This document shows, piece by piece, positions 1-6,816 of a stretch of DNA of 34,901 nt; the stretch's first letter is position 1, and every line of letters begins with the position of its first letter. Source of the DNA: JBBDWK01 sp040902885. Lineage in GTDB: Bacteria > Acidobacteriota > Terriglobia > Bryobacterales > Bryobacteraceae. The translations under genes were made by a program, and so were the position numbers. The notes below the pieces were generated by a model. That model was not told where the DNA came from and ran no database searches. It saw only the letters and a list, made by a program, of their open reading frames with translations. Location: contig JBBDWK010000031.1 in NCBI GenBank assembly GCA_040902885.1, positions 1 through 34,901 on the forward strand, written 5' to 3'.

Positions 1-1
1 C

Positions 2-32
2 GAGCCGAGACAAGCAGTTCCCGCTTCGGCTC
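2..32. repeat. Short imperfect hairpin at the window edge
   Basis: GAGCCGA (2-8) pairs with TCGGCTC (26-32), and an inner AGC/GCT pair (13-15 with 23-25) extends the stem after an internal bulge. No T-run follows, so an intrinsic terminator for an off-window gene is possible but weakly supported. It lies upstream of the promoter of the first gene. Confidence 0.3.
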
Positions 33-71
33 ACTCTCGGTTGCGGAATCGCTGGCTAAGCCAGACGGCCA

Positions 72-100
72 TTGCTTCCCATTTGGAAATCGGCTATAGT
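72..100 (+). promoter_or_regulatory. Sigma-70-like promoter of the small secreted protein gene
   Basis: A TATAGT -10 box (95-100, one mismatch to consensus) follows a weak TTGCTT -35 box (72-77) with a 17-nt spacer. Transcription would start near 106 and give an untranslated leader of about 33 nt that carries the AGGAGG ribosome site of the first gene. Confidence 0.45.
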
Positions 101-138
101 CGCAATGTTCGGTACTTCCCCAATTCAGGAGGCTAACC

Positions 139-453
139 TTGAAGAGACTCACAGTTGCTTTCGTGCTGGTTCTGTCGGTATTCGCAATTTCCGCTGCCGC
201 GGCCGATATGACCGGTTATATCACCGATGCCGCATGCGCCAACAAAAAGGGCGTAGAGGCGGTGTCGAGCGATGCCCATGCCGGCTGTGCACAGGGCTGC
301 GCGAAGAAGGGTCAGGCTCTGGTGTTTGTGACGGACGGGAAAATCCTCAAAATCTCGGATACAGCGAAGGTTCAGGATCACGTCGGCCACAAAGTCACCA
401 TCACCGGCAAAGTAGAAGGCGATACGATCACAGTTGACAGCGTAAAGATGTAG
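139..453 (+). CDS. Small secreted protein of unknown function
   Basis: A 104-residue protein starting with TTG. The start is decided by a perfect AGGAGG at 127-132, six bases upstream. Residues 1-22 form a signal peptide (KR followed by a hydrophobic stretch ending in an Ala-rich cleavage region), so the mature product is about 82 residues and periplasmic or secreted. The mature part opens with a TGYITDAACA segment, has four cysteines spread over residues 32-54 in two C-x-G/H-rich clusters, and ends in a short beta-rich segment (VTITGKVEGDTITV) resembling a small OB- or beta-barrel fold. Small proteins of this general layout recur in Acidobacteriota, but I do not recognise an assigned function. 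The cysteines could form disulfides or bind a metal or haem-like ligand; there is no CxxCH motif. It is monocistronic and converges on the next gene, with 34 bp between stop codons. Confidence 0.8.
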   Translation: MKRLTVAFVLVLSVFAISAAAADMTGYITDAACANKKGVEAVSSDAHAGCAQGCAKKGQALVFVTDGKILKISDTAKVQDHVGHKVTITGKVEGDTITVDSVKM

Positions 454-487
454 TTTCGTTCCGTTTGCGAGGGGAGCAGGCGCGCTC

Positions 488-1582
488 CTATTGCAGTTTC
501 CCTCTCCCCTCTACCTTCCAGGTCTTCTCCACGGTCCCTTCCCGCACCCCGTACACGCTCTCATGCAGGTTCACCGCCACGCAGATGTGGTTCGGGATTA
601 CGTGTACGCGCTCCCCTATCGAGAATTCCCGTTCGGCGCGCCGCACATCGACGTAGCCGTGTTCTTCGTTCATCTTGTGAAACAAACACCCGGGGGCTTC
701 CGCGATCCGTCCGAACGTTGGCTCGCCCGGGCCGTTCGACCGGTCGGACGAGAAGGTCTTCGACCCGCCGTCGATAATCATTTGCCCTTGACGCGCCGTC
801 GAGACCACGGTCGCCAGGATGGACGCCGCGCAGTCCCCCAGCGTGCAGGCGCCGCTCAAGACCGTGTTCATATCGTTGTAGACGTATGTGCCGGGCCGGA
901 TCTCGTTTAGGCCGGGGATCTCGTGAGAGCGGAACAGCGTGGGGGTGGAGCCTCCGCTGACCACGCGGATCTCGATGCCCGAGCGGCGGAAACCGTCCAG
1001 AATGGTTTGAACCGCCTCAGCCAGCCGGCGCATGGCCAGGTCGCTTTCCTCGCCTTGGCCGCGAATGTGTCCGGGATAGAACGTAACGCCATCGAGGCAC
1101 AGCCGGGGAAGGCGTTCGATGCCCTGAGCGAGCTCGATCAACTCCTCGCCCGGATTCACCCCGACGCGACCCAGGCCCATGTCCACCTCCGCCAGCACGC
1201 CCACCGTCACCTGCGCTTCGCACGCCGCGTCGGAGAGCTGGCGGGCCGCGAACAGGCTGTCCAGCCCCACCGTGACGCGCGTCTTGCGGGCCACTTCCAT
1301 CAGACGGGTCAGCTTGCCGCGCCCGATCACCGGATAGGCCACAAGCAGGTCGGAGGGCTCGGCCGAGAGCATCACCTCCGCCTCGCCCACCTTGGCCACG
1401 GTAAGCCCCACCGCCCCACGGTCAAGCTGCATTCTTCCCAGCGCGGGAAGCTTATGGGTCTTGGTGTGCGGCCGCAGCCGCAGCCCGTGGGCATGGGTAT
1501 AATCGGCCACGCGCCGCAGGTTGCGCTCCAGGATATCCAGGTCGATGAGAAGCGCGGGCGTCTCCAGTTCGGAAATGTGCAT
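488..1582 (-). CDS. D-threonine aldolase / D-serine dehydratase-like PLP enzyme (alanine racemase N-terminal fold)
   Basis: A 364-residue cytosolic enzyme of fold-type III PLP proteins, which cleave D-threonine to glycine and acetaldehyde or dehydrate D-serine. The N-terminus ELETPALLIDLDILERNL is the family signature. The Schiff-base lysine is the first K of RPHTKTHK (K41). The TIM-barrel phosphate-binding region is near VVSGGSTPT (208-215). The C-terminal metal site is the PNHIC motif (H332, C334), and its presence places the protein with metal-dependent D-threonine aldolases/D-serine dehydratases, not alanine racemase. The start at 1582 (MHISELE) is chosen because family members begin a few residues before this motif, and an AGGAA-type ribosome site lies just upstream. 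The reading frame stays open far upstream across gatB, but that extension is antisense shadow. The gene is divergent from gatB. The exact substrate, including D-3-hydroxyaspartate or D-threonine, cannot be told from sequence. Confidence 0.88.
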   Translation of the reverse strand: MHISELETPALLIDLDILERNLRRVADYTHAHGLRLRPHTKTHKLPALGRMQLDRGAVGLTVAKVGEAEVMLSAEPSDLLVAYPVIGRGKLTRLMEVARKTRVTVGLDSLFAARQLSDAACEAQVTVGVLAEVDMGLGRVGVNPGEELIELAQGIERLPRLCLDGVTFYPGHIRGQGEESDLAMRRLAEAVQTILDGFRRSGIEIRVVSGGSTPTLFRSHEIPGLNEIRPGTYVYNDMNTVLSGACTLGDCAASILATVVSTARQGQMIIDGGSKTFSSDRSNGPGEPTFGRIAEAPGCLFHKMNEEHGYVDVRRAEREFSIGERVHVIPNHICVAVNLHESVYGVREGTVEKTWKVEGRGKLQ

Positions 1583-1600
1583 GTTTCCTATAATAAGGGG

Positions 1601-3079
1601 ATGTCCACCACTTTCGCCGCCGTGGCTACTCCCGAGATGATCGCCCGCTACGAGCCCGTCATCGGTCTCGAAGTTCACGTACAACTCGCGACGGCGAGCA
1701 AGATCTTCTGTGGCTGCCCCACCAGCTTCGGCGCTCCGCCGAACACCAACGTGTGCCCCGTGTGCATGGGTCTTCCCGGAGCGCTTCCGGTTCTCAACCG
1801 CGGGGCGGTGGATCTCGCCATAAGGGCCGCGCTGGCCTTGAACTGTACGGTGCGGCCGTTCTCCCGCTTCGCCCGCAAAAACTATTTTTACCCGGATCTG
1901 CCCAAGGGCTATCAGATTTCCCAGTACGACCTGCCGCTGGCCGAGCGCGGCTTCGTGGAGATCGCTCAGGAGGGAGAGGTCAAGCGCCTGGGCGTGACCC
2001 GAGTACATATGGAGGACGATGCCGGAAAGAGTATCCACGACGGCTTCAAAGATTCCGGCCGCTACTCTTACGTGGATCTGAACCGCTGCGGCACGCCGCT
2101 CATCGAGATCGTCAGCGAGCCCGACATGCGCTCCTCCGATGAGGCCTACGCCTATCTCACCGAGCTCAAGCAGGTCCTGCAGTTCATTGAAGTCTCCACC
2201 TGCGACATGGAGAAGGGGCATCTGCGCTGCGACGCCAATGTGAGCGTGCGCCTGAAGGGAGCGGCGCAATTCGGGGCCAAGGCCGAAGTCAAGAATTTGA
2301 ACTCCTTCCGCTTCGTGAAGATGGCGCTGGATTACGAAATCGCCCGGCAGGTCGCGGTGATCGAGAGCGGGGGGCGCGTCATGCAGGAGACGCGCCTGTA
2401 CAACGTGGAAAGCGGCGAAACCGCGGGTATGCGCAGCAAGGAGGAGGCGCACGACTACCGCTATTTCCCCGAGCCGGACCTGGTGCCGCTGCGCATCGGC
2501 GAGCGGTGGCTCCAGAGCGTTCGTTCGCAGATGCCGGAGCTGCCCGCGGCCAGGCGCGCCCGGTTCGTGGAATCCTATGGGCTCAGGGAATACGACGCGC
2601 AGACTCTCACCCTCACCAGAGACTTGAGCGACTACTACGAGAAGGCGGCGGTTGCGTCGGACGACCCGCGCGGAGCCGCCAACTGGGTCATGGGCGATCT
2701 GATGGGCGCGCTCAAGGCCGAAGGCCGCGAGATCTCCGATTCCCCCGTAAAGCCCGAACAACTGGGCGAGCTGGTGGCGCTGATTCGCAAAGGCGATATT
2801 TCCGGAAAACTGGCCAAGGAAATCTTCCCGAAAATGTTTTCCACCGGCGAGCCCGCTTCGGTCATCATGGAGAAGGAGGGATTGAAGCAGATCAGCGATA
2901 CGGGCGCGCTCGAAAAGATCGTCGACGATGCGCTGGCTGCCAATCCGAAACAGGTGGAGCAGTATCGCAGCGGTAAGACGGCGGTCCTCGGGTTCCTGGT
3001 GGGACAAGCCATGAAAGCCTCGCGCGGCCAGGCGAATCCGGCCGCTGTCAGCGAACTGCTGCGGAACAAACTCGGATAA
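1601..3079 (+). CDS. gatB: Aspartyl/glutamyl-tRNA amidotransferase subunit B
   Basis: A 492-residue GatB, close to the 475-500 typical of the family. With GatA and GatC it forms the GatCAB complex that amidates misacylated Glu-tRNA(Gln) and/or Asp-tRNA(Asn). The N-terminal cradle domain begins with IGLEVHVQL (21-29). The zinc-site cysteines are C37, C39, C52 and C55 (CGCP...VCPVC). The C-terminal ~150 residues are the helical and YqeY-like tail domain that contacts tRNA, ending around GMAMKASRGQANP-type sequence. ATG 1601 is preferred because it sits 20 residues before the conserved core and is preceded by an AAGGGG purine run; this run is very close to the ATG, so the ribosome site is not ideal. 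gatA and gatC are not in the window. Only 18 bp separate it from the divergent aldolase gene, and bcp follows after 2 bp, so gatB-bcp is probably one transcript. Confidence 0.96.
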   Translation: MSTTFAAVATPEMIARYEPVIGLEVHVQLATASKIFCGCPTSFGAPPNTNVCPVCMGLPGALPVLNRGAVDLAIRAALALNCTVRPFSRFARKNYFYPDLPKGYQISQYDLPLAERGFVEIAQEGEVKRLGVTRVHMEDDAGKSIHDGFKDSGRYSYVDLNRCGTPLIEIVSEPDMRSSDEAYAYLTELKQVLQFIEVSTCDMEKGHLRCDANVSVRLKGAAQFGAKAEVKNLNSFRFVKMALDYEIARQVAVIESGGRVMQETRLYNVESGETAGMRSKEEAHDYRYFPEPDLVPLRIGERWLQSVRSQMPELPAARRARFVESYGLREYDAQTLTLTRDLSDYYEKAAVASDDPRGAANWVMGDLMGALKAEGREISDSPVKPEQLGELVALIRKGDISGKLAKEIFPKMFSTGEPASVIMEKEGLKQISDTGALEKIVDDALAANPKQVEQYRSGKTAVLGFLVGQAMKASRGQANPAAVSELLRNKLG

Positions 3080-3081
3080 TT

Positions 3082-3534
3082 ATGCTCAAAGAAGGCGACA
3101 TCGCTCCGGACATCCAGCTTCAGACGGACAGTGACGAACCCTGCGCCCTTTCCAGCCTGCGCGGCCGGAAAGTGGTACTCTATTTCTACCCTAAAGCCGA
3201 CACACCGGGTTGTACGGTGGAGGCGTGCGAGTTTCGCGACACGAATCCCGAATTCCAGAAAAAAAACGCCGTGATCGTCGGCATCTCGCCGGACGCTCCC
3301 CGGATGCAGGCCAAATTCAAGCAGAAATTCGACCTGCCGTTCACGCTTCTGGCGGACGTGGACAAAAGCGCCGCGGAGGCGTATGGCGTGTACAAGGAAA
3401 AGAACATGTACGGCAAGAAGGTGATGGGCATTGAGCGTAGCACGTTCATCATCGGCGAAGACGGAAGAATTCAGAAGATCTTTTCCAAGGTGAAAGCCAA
3501 AGACCACGCCGCGGCAGTGCTGAGCGCGCTTTGA
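3082..3534 (+). CDS. bcp: Thiol peroxidase, Bcp/PrxQ family peroxiredoxin
   Basis: A 150-residue cytosolic peroxiredoxin that reduces hydrogen peroxide and organic hydroperoxides with thioredoxin as the usual reductant. The family signature KADTPGCTVEACEFRD holds the peroxidatic C44 and the resolving C49 five residues later, the typical PrxQ alpha-helix 2 arrangement. The T-P-G-C active-site context, the FTLLADVDK segment and the FIIGEDGRI strand near residue 118 are all as expected, and the length is that of the family (~150-156). It starts 2 bp after the gatB stop, so it is likely cotranscribed and translationally coupled. No separate promoter is visible. Confidence 0.95.
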   Translation: MLKEGDIAPDIQLQTDSDEPCALSSLRGRKVVLYFYPKADTPGCTVEACEFRDTNPEFQKKNAVIVGISPDAPRMQAKFKQKFDLPFTLLADVDKSAAEAYGVYKEKNMYGKKVMGIERSTFIIGEDGRIQKIFSKVKAKDHAAAVLSAL

Positions 3535-3577
3535 TGACCGGACGTGAGAATCGGCTGCGTTAACGCTCTACCCGCCG

Positions 3578-3615
3578 GCCTTCCGTGAATTCCTGCAAGC
3601 GAGCGCGCGGAAGGC
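3578..3615. repeat. Inverted repeat between bcp and flaG
   Basis: GCCTTCCG (3578-3585) pairs perfectly with CGGAAGGC (3608-3615) around a 22-nt loop. It lies in the 162-bp gap after bcp and just upstream of the flaG promoter. No T-tract follows, so it could end the gatB-bcp transcript only as a factor-assisted terminator. The rest of the gap holds the sigma-28-like promoter and nothing else recognisable. Confidence 0.35.
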
Positions 3616-3630
3616 GCTTGAAATTTCCTC

Positions 3631-3657
3631 TCAAAACGCGACGGCCGCGTCCGATAA
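3631..3657 (+). promoter_or_regulatory. Sigma-28 (FliA)-like promoter upstream of flaG
   Basis: TCCGATAA at 3650-3657 matches the sigma-28 -10 element GCCGATAA at seven of eight positions. TCAA at 3631-3634, exactly 15 bases earlier, matches the TAAA -35 core at three of four. The -10 element lies 39 bases before the flaG start codon. Late flagellar genes are the usual targets of this sigma factor, which agrees with the genes found downstream. Confidence 0.5.
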
Positions 3658-3696
3658 GAAAAGACGAGGGTGAGATGTCACCCGGGGAGGTATGTG

Positions 3697-4011
3697 ATGA
3701 ATATCCCTCCGGTTCAAGCCGGATTGAGTCCGGACCTCGGCCCGGACCTGGATTCGCAGCAGGCGGGCCATTCGCAGGCCGAGGCAACCGAAACTCGCGC
3801 ACTGCATCGCGCGGTGCGGGAGCTGAACGAGAGCGGGGCGTATGGCGCCAAGAACGAGTTGGTCTTCGTGATCGACCGGGCGACGCGCCGGCCTCTGCTT
3901 CGCGTGGTCAATCGGGAGACTCGCGAGGTGATTGTGCAACTTCCTCCGGAGCAGGTTCTCCGCCTGGCGGACGATCTTAAGCTTTTGGCTCCCGGTCTCG
4001 AAGAAATCTAA
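3697..4011 (+). CDS. flaG: FlaG family flagellar protein
   Basis: A 104-residue protein whose C-terminal half (about 50-104) fits the FlaG family: a strand-rich segment LVFVIDRATRRPLLRVVNRETREVIVQLPPEQVLRLADDL, in which the REVI-x-QLPPE-x-VLRLA core is the family hallmark. The N-terminal ~45 residues are variable and probably disordered (PDLGPDLDSQQAG), as is usual. FlaG proteins are associated with flagellar filament length or assembly, though their exact role is not settled. The start at ATG 3697 is decided by GGGGAGG at 3684-3690, six bases upstream; a GTG at 3670 in frame has no such site. fliS follows 44 bp downstream. In most genomes flaG precedes fliD and fliS next to flagellin; here fliD and fliC are absent. 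Confidence 0.82.
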   Translation: MNIPPVQAGLSPDLGPDLDSQQAGHSQAEATETRALHRAVRELNESGAYGAKNELVFVIDRATRRPLLRVVNRETREVIVQLPPEQVLRLADDLKLLAPGLEEI

Positions 4012-4055
4012 AATGGGTTTCCTTCTGTCCGATATGCGTCCTTGAAGGGCAGGAC

Positions 4056-4466
4056 ATGAACAACCCACACCGAACCTCTTACGGCAGTTATCACGACAGC
4101 TATCTGGAAGGCAAAGTCCTCGGCGCGGACGGCCTCGAACTGGTGCGCATTCTCTACCGGCTCGCTATCGAGTCCGTTGAGGATGCCTCCAGCGCTTTGA
4201 AGACTGGAGACGCGGCCGCGCGCGCGGGCAGCATCAGTCGCGTCCAAAGCGCGCTCACCGAGCTTATCGCTTCTCTCGACCAACAGCGCGGAGGGGAACT
4301 GAGCCGCAACCTCGGAAACCTCTACGCGTACATGCACGGCCGCCTTTGCGAGGCGCACATCGAGCGGCAACGCGAGCCGCTGGAAGAAGTCGCAAGCCTT
4401 TTGCGCACGCTCTACGCCGGCTGGGAGAGCTGCACGCCCGACTCCGCCGCCAGCCAGCTGCAGTAG
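4056..4466 (+). CDS. fliS: Flagellar secretion chaperone FliS
   Basis: A 136-residue protein matching FliS in length and helical layout. FliS binds the C-terminal tail of flagellin in the cytoplasm and keeps it unpolymerised until export. Family features visible are the N-terminal Tyr-rich segment (SYGSYHDSYLEGKVL, compare the usual Y-x-x-x-xI-x-TA), the helix LVRILYRLAIESVEDA (compare L-x-x-MLYDGAI), the SLDQQRGGELSRNLGNLYAYMHGRL block (compare SLD...GGEIA-x-NL-x-x-LY-x-YM) and the final helix LLRTLYAGWE (compare LL-x-x-LR-x-AW). A GAAGGG ribosome site (4044-4049) lies six bases before the ATG. It is probably cotranscribed with flaG from the sigma-28-like promoter. No flagellin or cap gene lies nearby, so it acts on a flagellin encoded elsewhere. 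Confidence 0.88.
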   Translation: MNNPHRTSYGSYHDSYLEGKVLGADGLELVRILYRLAIESVEDASSALKTGDAAARAGSISRVQSALTELIASLDQQRGGELSRNLGNLYAYMHGRLCEAHIERQREPLEEVASLLRTLYAGWESCTPDSAASQLQ

Positions 4467-4490
4467 TGCGGCTGATGAGCAACCGCTTGT

Positions 4491-4538
4491 GTTCACCATC
4501 CGCTTGGGACTAGCATAGGTGCCGAAAGGATGGTGAAC
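4491..4538 (+). promoter_or_regulatory. Perfect 11-bp inverted repeat overlapping the translation start of the next gene
   Basis: GTTCACCATCC (4491-4501) is perfectly complementary to GGATGGTGAAC (4528-4538), with a 26-nt loop. The right arm includes the last bases of the AAAGGA ribosome site, the candidate ATG at 4530, and ends three bases before the candidate ATG at 4542. In RNA the hairpin would hide the ribosome site. It lacks a T-tract, so a classical terminator for fliS is less likely. Confidence 0.5.
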
Positions 4539-4541
4539 TCA

Positions 4542-4877
4542 ATGCGGTTGCGCGGAACAGCGCAGTTATTGATGGCCTTCGCTCTGGCGCTTCAGGCGCA
4601 GCAGAGCATGCCGAGGATGACCACGGTGGAGCCGCCTAATGGCAAGGTTGGCGACGTGTTAGCCGTCGCCGGCGAAAATCTGGATAAGGTGCACGTCACC
4701 GAGATCTATCTCACCGACGGCAAGAAGGATCACAAGATCGAGATGACCGAACAGGAAGCGTCGTCCATCAAGTTCAAGCTTCCGAAAACCGACCCCGGCC
4801 GCTACAGCCTGATGCTGCTGACGGCGGGCAAAGAGCCGAAACTGATTGAGCAGCCTGTCAAGGTGACGGTCGAATAG
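4542..4877 (+). CDS. Small secreted IPT/TIG-like domain protein
   Basis: A 111-residue exported protein. Residues 1-20 are a signal peptide (MRLRG followed by a hydrophobic stretch to LALQAQ). The mature part has the immunoglobulin-like IPT/TIG layout: a P-x-x-G-x-xGD-x-L-x-V-x-GENLDK opening (about residues 30-48), a strand VTEIYLTDGKKDHKIEM, and a closing strand pattern PGRYSLMLLTAGKEP. IPT domains usually mediate binding or act as spacers in cell-surface proteins; a stand-alone copy has no assigned role. Two starts are possible: ATG 4530, which directly abuts the AAAGGA purine run, and ATG 4542, which leaves 11 bases between them. I chose 4542 because it gives a more compact signal peptide, but the choice is uncertain. 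The hairpin at 4491-4538 could regulate translation. The dehydrogenase gene follows 6 bp later. Confidence 0.75.
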   Translation: MRLRGTAQLLMAFALALQAQQSMPRMTTVEPPNGKVGDVLAVAGENLDKVHVTEIYLTDGKKDHKIEMTEQEASSIKFKLPKTDPGRYSLMLLTAGKEPKLIEQPVKVTVE

Positions 4878-4883
4878 CGGGCC

Positions 4884-5912
4884 GTGAAGGCCGTTAGAAT
4901 TCACTGCCACGGCGGCCCGGAAGTGCTGCGCCTCGAAGATATCCGCGAGCCTCAATTCCGGCCCGACCAGATTCTTCTGCGCGTGCGCGCCTGCGCTCTG
5001 AATCGTCTCGATCTCTGGGTGCGTCAAGGGATTCCCGGCATGGAGTTTCCCATGCCGCACGTGCTCGGCAGCGACATCGCCGGCGAAGTGATGGCGGTTG
5101 GCGAGGAATGCCACACGGTCCAGCCGGGATGGCGCGTGCTTCTCGCGCCCGGCTTGAGCTGCCGCCGCTGCCCCCAGTGTTTCGCGGGACGCGACAATCT
5201 CTGTTCGCGGTACGCCGTCTTCGGCTACGGAATCGGCGGCGGAAATGCCGAACTGCTGGCCGCGCCGGAGTACGCGGCCATTCGCATACCGGACGCGATG
5301 AGCTTCGAACAGGCCGCGGCTGTTCCCCTCGTTTTCCTCACTGCATGGCACATGCTGCTCGGCCGCGCGCAGTTGGCGCCCGGCGAGGATGTCCTGGTGT
5401 TGGCGGCATCGAGCGGGGTCGGCTCGGCGGCTATCCAGATTGCGAAGCTTTTCCACTGCCGGGTAATCGCCACCGCTGGAGGAGAGCGCAAGCTGGAACA
5501 GGCGCGCGCGCTGGGCGCCGACTTCGCCATCGACCATTACCGCCAGGACATCGCCGCCGAGGTGAAGCGCATTACCGCGAGACGCGGCGTGGATGTGGTG
5601 GTGGAGCACACCGGCGCGGCAACCTGGCCGGCCAGTCTCGCCTCCCTGGCGAGGAACGGGCGGCTGGTCACCTGCGGCAACACTACCGGCTACGATGTGC
5701 GCATCGATCTGCGCTTCCTCTTCACCCGGCAGCAGTCCCTGCTCGGATCCTACATGGGAACACTGGGGGAATTGCACGAAGTATCAAGGTTCGTGTTCGG
5801 CGGCCAGTTGAAGCCGGTCATCGACCGGGTTTATCCGCTCGGAGAGGTCGCATCGGCGCATGAACGTCTGGAGAAGCGCGAACAGTTCGGCAAAGTGATT
5901 GTGCAAGTGTAA
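4884..5912 (+). CDS. Zinc-type medium-chain dehydrogenase/reductase (alcohol dehydrogenase / quinone oxidoreductase-like)
   Basis: A 342-residue NAD(P)-dependent oxidoreductase of the MDR superfamily. The N-terminal GroES-like domain (about 1-125) carries LNRLDLWVRQG and the conserved GSDIAGEV. The four-cysteine structural zinc lobe is present (CRRCPQCFAGRDNLC, about residues 93-107), which separates it from zinc-free quinone oxidoreductases. The catalytic-zinc Cys of true alcohol dehydrogenases is replaced (ALNRLD, usual position of the first ligand), so oxidation of simple alcohols is doubtful. The Rossmann motif is VLAASSGVGSAAIQIAK (172-188). The start is GTG at 4884, six bases after the preceding stop, which suggests the gene is transcribed with the IPT protein gene. 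The substrate cannot be predicted. Members with this architecture are often annotated as zinc-binding dehydrogenases acting on enones or alcohols. Confidence 0.88.
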   Translation: MKAVRIHCHGGPEVLRLEDIREPQFRPDQILLRVRACALNRLDLWVRQGIPGMEFPMPHVLGSDIAGEVMAVGEECHTVQPGWRVLLAPGLSCRRCPQCFAGRDNLCSRYAVFGYGIGGGNAELLAAPEYAAIRIPDAMSFEQAAAVPLVFLTAWHMLLGRAQLAPGEDVLVLAASSGVGSAAIQIAKLFHCRVIATAGGERKLEQARALGADFAIDHYRQDIAAEVKRITARRGVDVVVEHTGAATWPASLASLARNGRLVTCGNTTGYDVRIDLRFLFTRQQSLLGSYMGTLGELHEVSRFVFGGQLKPVIDRVYPLGEVASAHERLEKREQFGKVIVQV

Positions 5913-5937
5913 AGCTTCAGGGCGGAGTTTTTGGCTG

Positions 5938-5970
5938 GCATCATGACAGCAGTGGCTGTGATGCTATGAT
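5938..5970 (+). promoter_or_regulatory. vapBC promoter with overlapping inverted repeat (likely VapB operator)
   Basis: ATGACA (5943-5948) and TATGAT (5965-5970) each match the sigma-70 boxes at five of six positions with a 16-nt spacer. An imperfect inverted repeat, GCATCATGACAGC (5938-5950) against GCTGTGATGC (5955-5964), covers the -35 box and spacer. This is where an autoregulating antitoxin would bind. Transcription would start at about 5977, the A of the vapB ATG. Confidence 0.5.
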
Positions 5971-5976
5971 GTCAAT

Positions 5977-6237
5977 ATGAGGACCACGGTCACGCTGGAC
6001 CCCGAGGTTGAAGCTCTGATCCGAGCTGTGATGAAGGATCGCGGCTTATCCTTCAAGGATGCTCTAAACTCCGCTATATTGGCTGGCCTGACTGCCAACA
6101 GGCCGCGACACCGGCGCTTTGTCCAAACCACGTTCTCGCTTGGCGCCGAGCAGAACTTTCGGTGGGATAAGGCTCTCGCGGCTTCTGAGGCAATGGAGGA
6201 TGAAGAGCTCGGCCGCAAACTGTCGTTACAAAAATGA
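5977..6237 (+). CDS. vapB: VapB-type ribbon-helix-helix antitoxin
   Basis: An 86-residue protein. Residues 1-38 (MRTTVTLDPEVEALIRAVMKDRGLSFKDALNSAI) form a ribbon-helix-helix DNA-binding domain: a beta strand RTTVTLD followed by two helices. The C-terminal ~45 residues are charged and less ordered, the part that normally wraps around and blocks the toxin. It ends in an ATGA overlap with the toxin gene, which couples their translation and is the standard antitoxin-first arrangement. There is no Shine-Dalgarno before the ATG; the predicted transcription start coincides with the ATG, so the message may be leaderless. Antitoxins of this sort, with their toxins, repress their own promoter. Confidence 0.85.
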   Translation: MRTTVTLDPEVEALIRAVMKDRGLSFKDALNSAILAGLTANRPRHRRFVQTTFSLGAEQNFRWDKALAASEAMEDEELGRKLSLQK

Positions 6238-6662
6238 TCCTGATTGACGCTAATCTATTGATTTACGCCGTCAACAAAGACGCACCGCTACATCGAACGG
6301 CAAAAGGGTGGCTGGAGCGCACCCTTTCCGGACCGGAGACGGTGGGCCTGTCGTGGAACGTCTTGCTCGCGTTCATGCGTCTGACGACCCGCGCTGGAGT
6401 TTTCCGGACACCGCTCCCCGTCGAGACCGCCTTTGATGTAGTTGAGGCGTGGCTCAGTGAACCGTCCGTGGTCGTCATCCAACCTGGACACCAGCACCTG
6501 CGCCTGCTTCGGGATCTGATATTGCGCGTCGGCACGGGCGGCAATTTGACTTCAGACGCGCATCTTGCGGCGATAGCAATCGAACACGGCGCGGAACTGT
6601 GCACCACGGACAGTGATTTCTCGCGGTTTCCGCGGCTCCGTTGGCGCAACCCGTTGAGTTGA
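6234..6662 (+). CDS. vapC: VapC-type PIN-domain ribonuclease toxin
   Basis: A 142-residue PIN-domain protein, predicted to be a Mg-dependent endoribonuclease that cleaves structured RNA such as tRNA or rRNA when free of its antitoxin. Acidic residues are D5 (MILIDANLLIYAV), D108 (LTSDAHLAAIA) and D126/D128 (TTDSDFSRF). The second conserved acidic residue of many VapCs, a Glu near residue 42, is replaced here by LSWNVLLAFMRLTT. This replacement recurs in the subfamily with the W-x-x-LLAF-x-RL-x-T pattern, so it is a subfamily trait rather than evidence of decay. The closing FPRLRWRNP is also typical of that subfamily. The gene overlaps vapB by four bases and no terminator is evident. It stands between housekeeping genes and the exported-protein clusters, as mobile toxin-antitoxin modules often do. 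Confidence 0.9.
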   Translation: MILIDANLLIYAVNKDAPLHRTAKGWLERTLSGPETVGLSWNVLLAFMRLTTRAGVFRTPLPVETAFDVVEAWLSEPSVVVIQPGHQHLRLLRDLILRVGTGGNLTSDAHLAAIAIEHGAELCTTDSDFSRFPRLRWRNPLS

Positions 6663-6765
6663 GACCAAGCGAAGAGGACGTGTTAGCCGGCACACAGATA
6701 CCAGTGGCGCAAGTTGAACGACTCTGCTTATGCCGCCACCAATTGCTTCACGTGACGCCGGTCGA

Positions 6766-6795
6766 TTGACACTCGCTTGTGCCGGTGAGTACTCT
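6766..6795 (+). promoter_or_regulatory. Candidate sigma-70 promoter of operon 1
   Basis: A perfect TTGACA (6766-6771) is followed after 18 nt by a weak TACTCT (6790-6795). It lies 22 bases before the start codon of the PQQ-repeat protein, in the 154-bp gap after vapC, where I see no other element. The -10 match is poor, so confidence is limited. Confidence 0.35.
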
Positions 6796-6816
6796 GATCG
6801 CTGCATTCCGTCAACC

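Noticed and set aside
52..64. Palindrome CTGGCTAAGCCAG as a hairpin
   Set aside because: The centre is a single base, so it cannot form a hairpin. As a protein site it has no second copy to support it.
923..1600. N-terminal extension of gatB
   Set aside because: It is antisense to the aldolase-like gene, and GatB homologues begin about 20 residues before IGLEVHVQL, which fits ATG 1601.
1583..3007. Minus-strand open frame that extends the aldolase-like protein by about 475 residues
   Set aside because: It is exactly antisense to gatB, has no family resemblance, and the aldolase family starts at MHISELE. GC-rich codon use opens the antisense frame.
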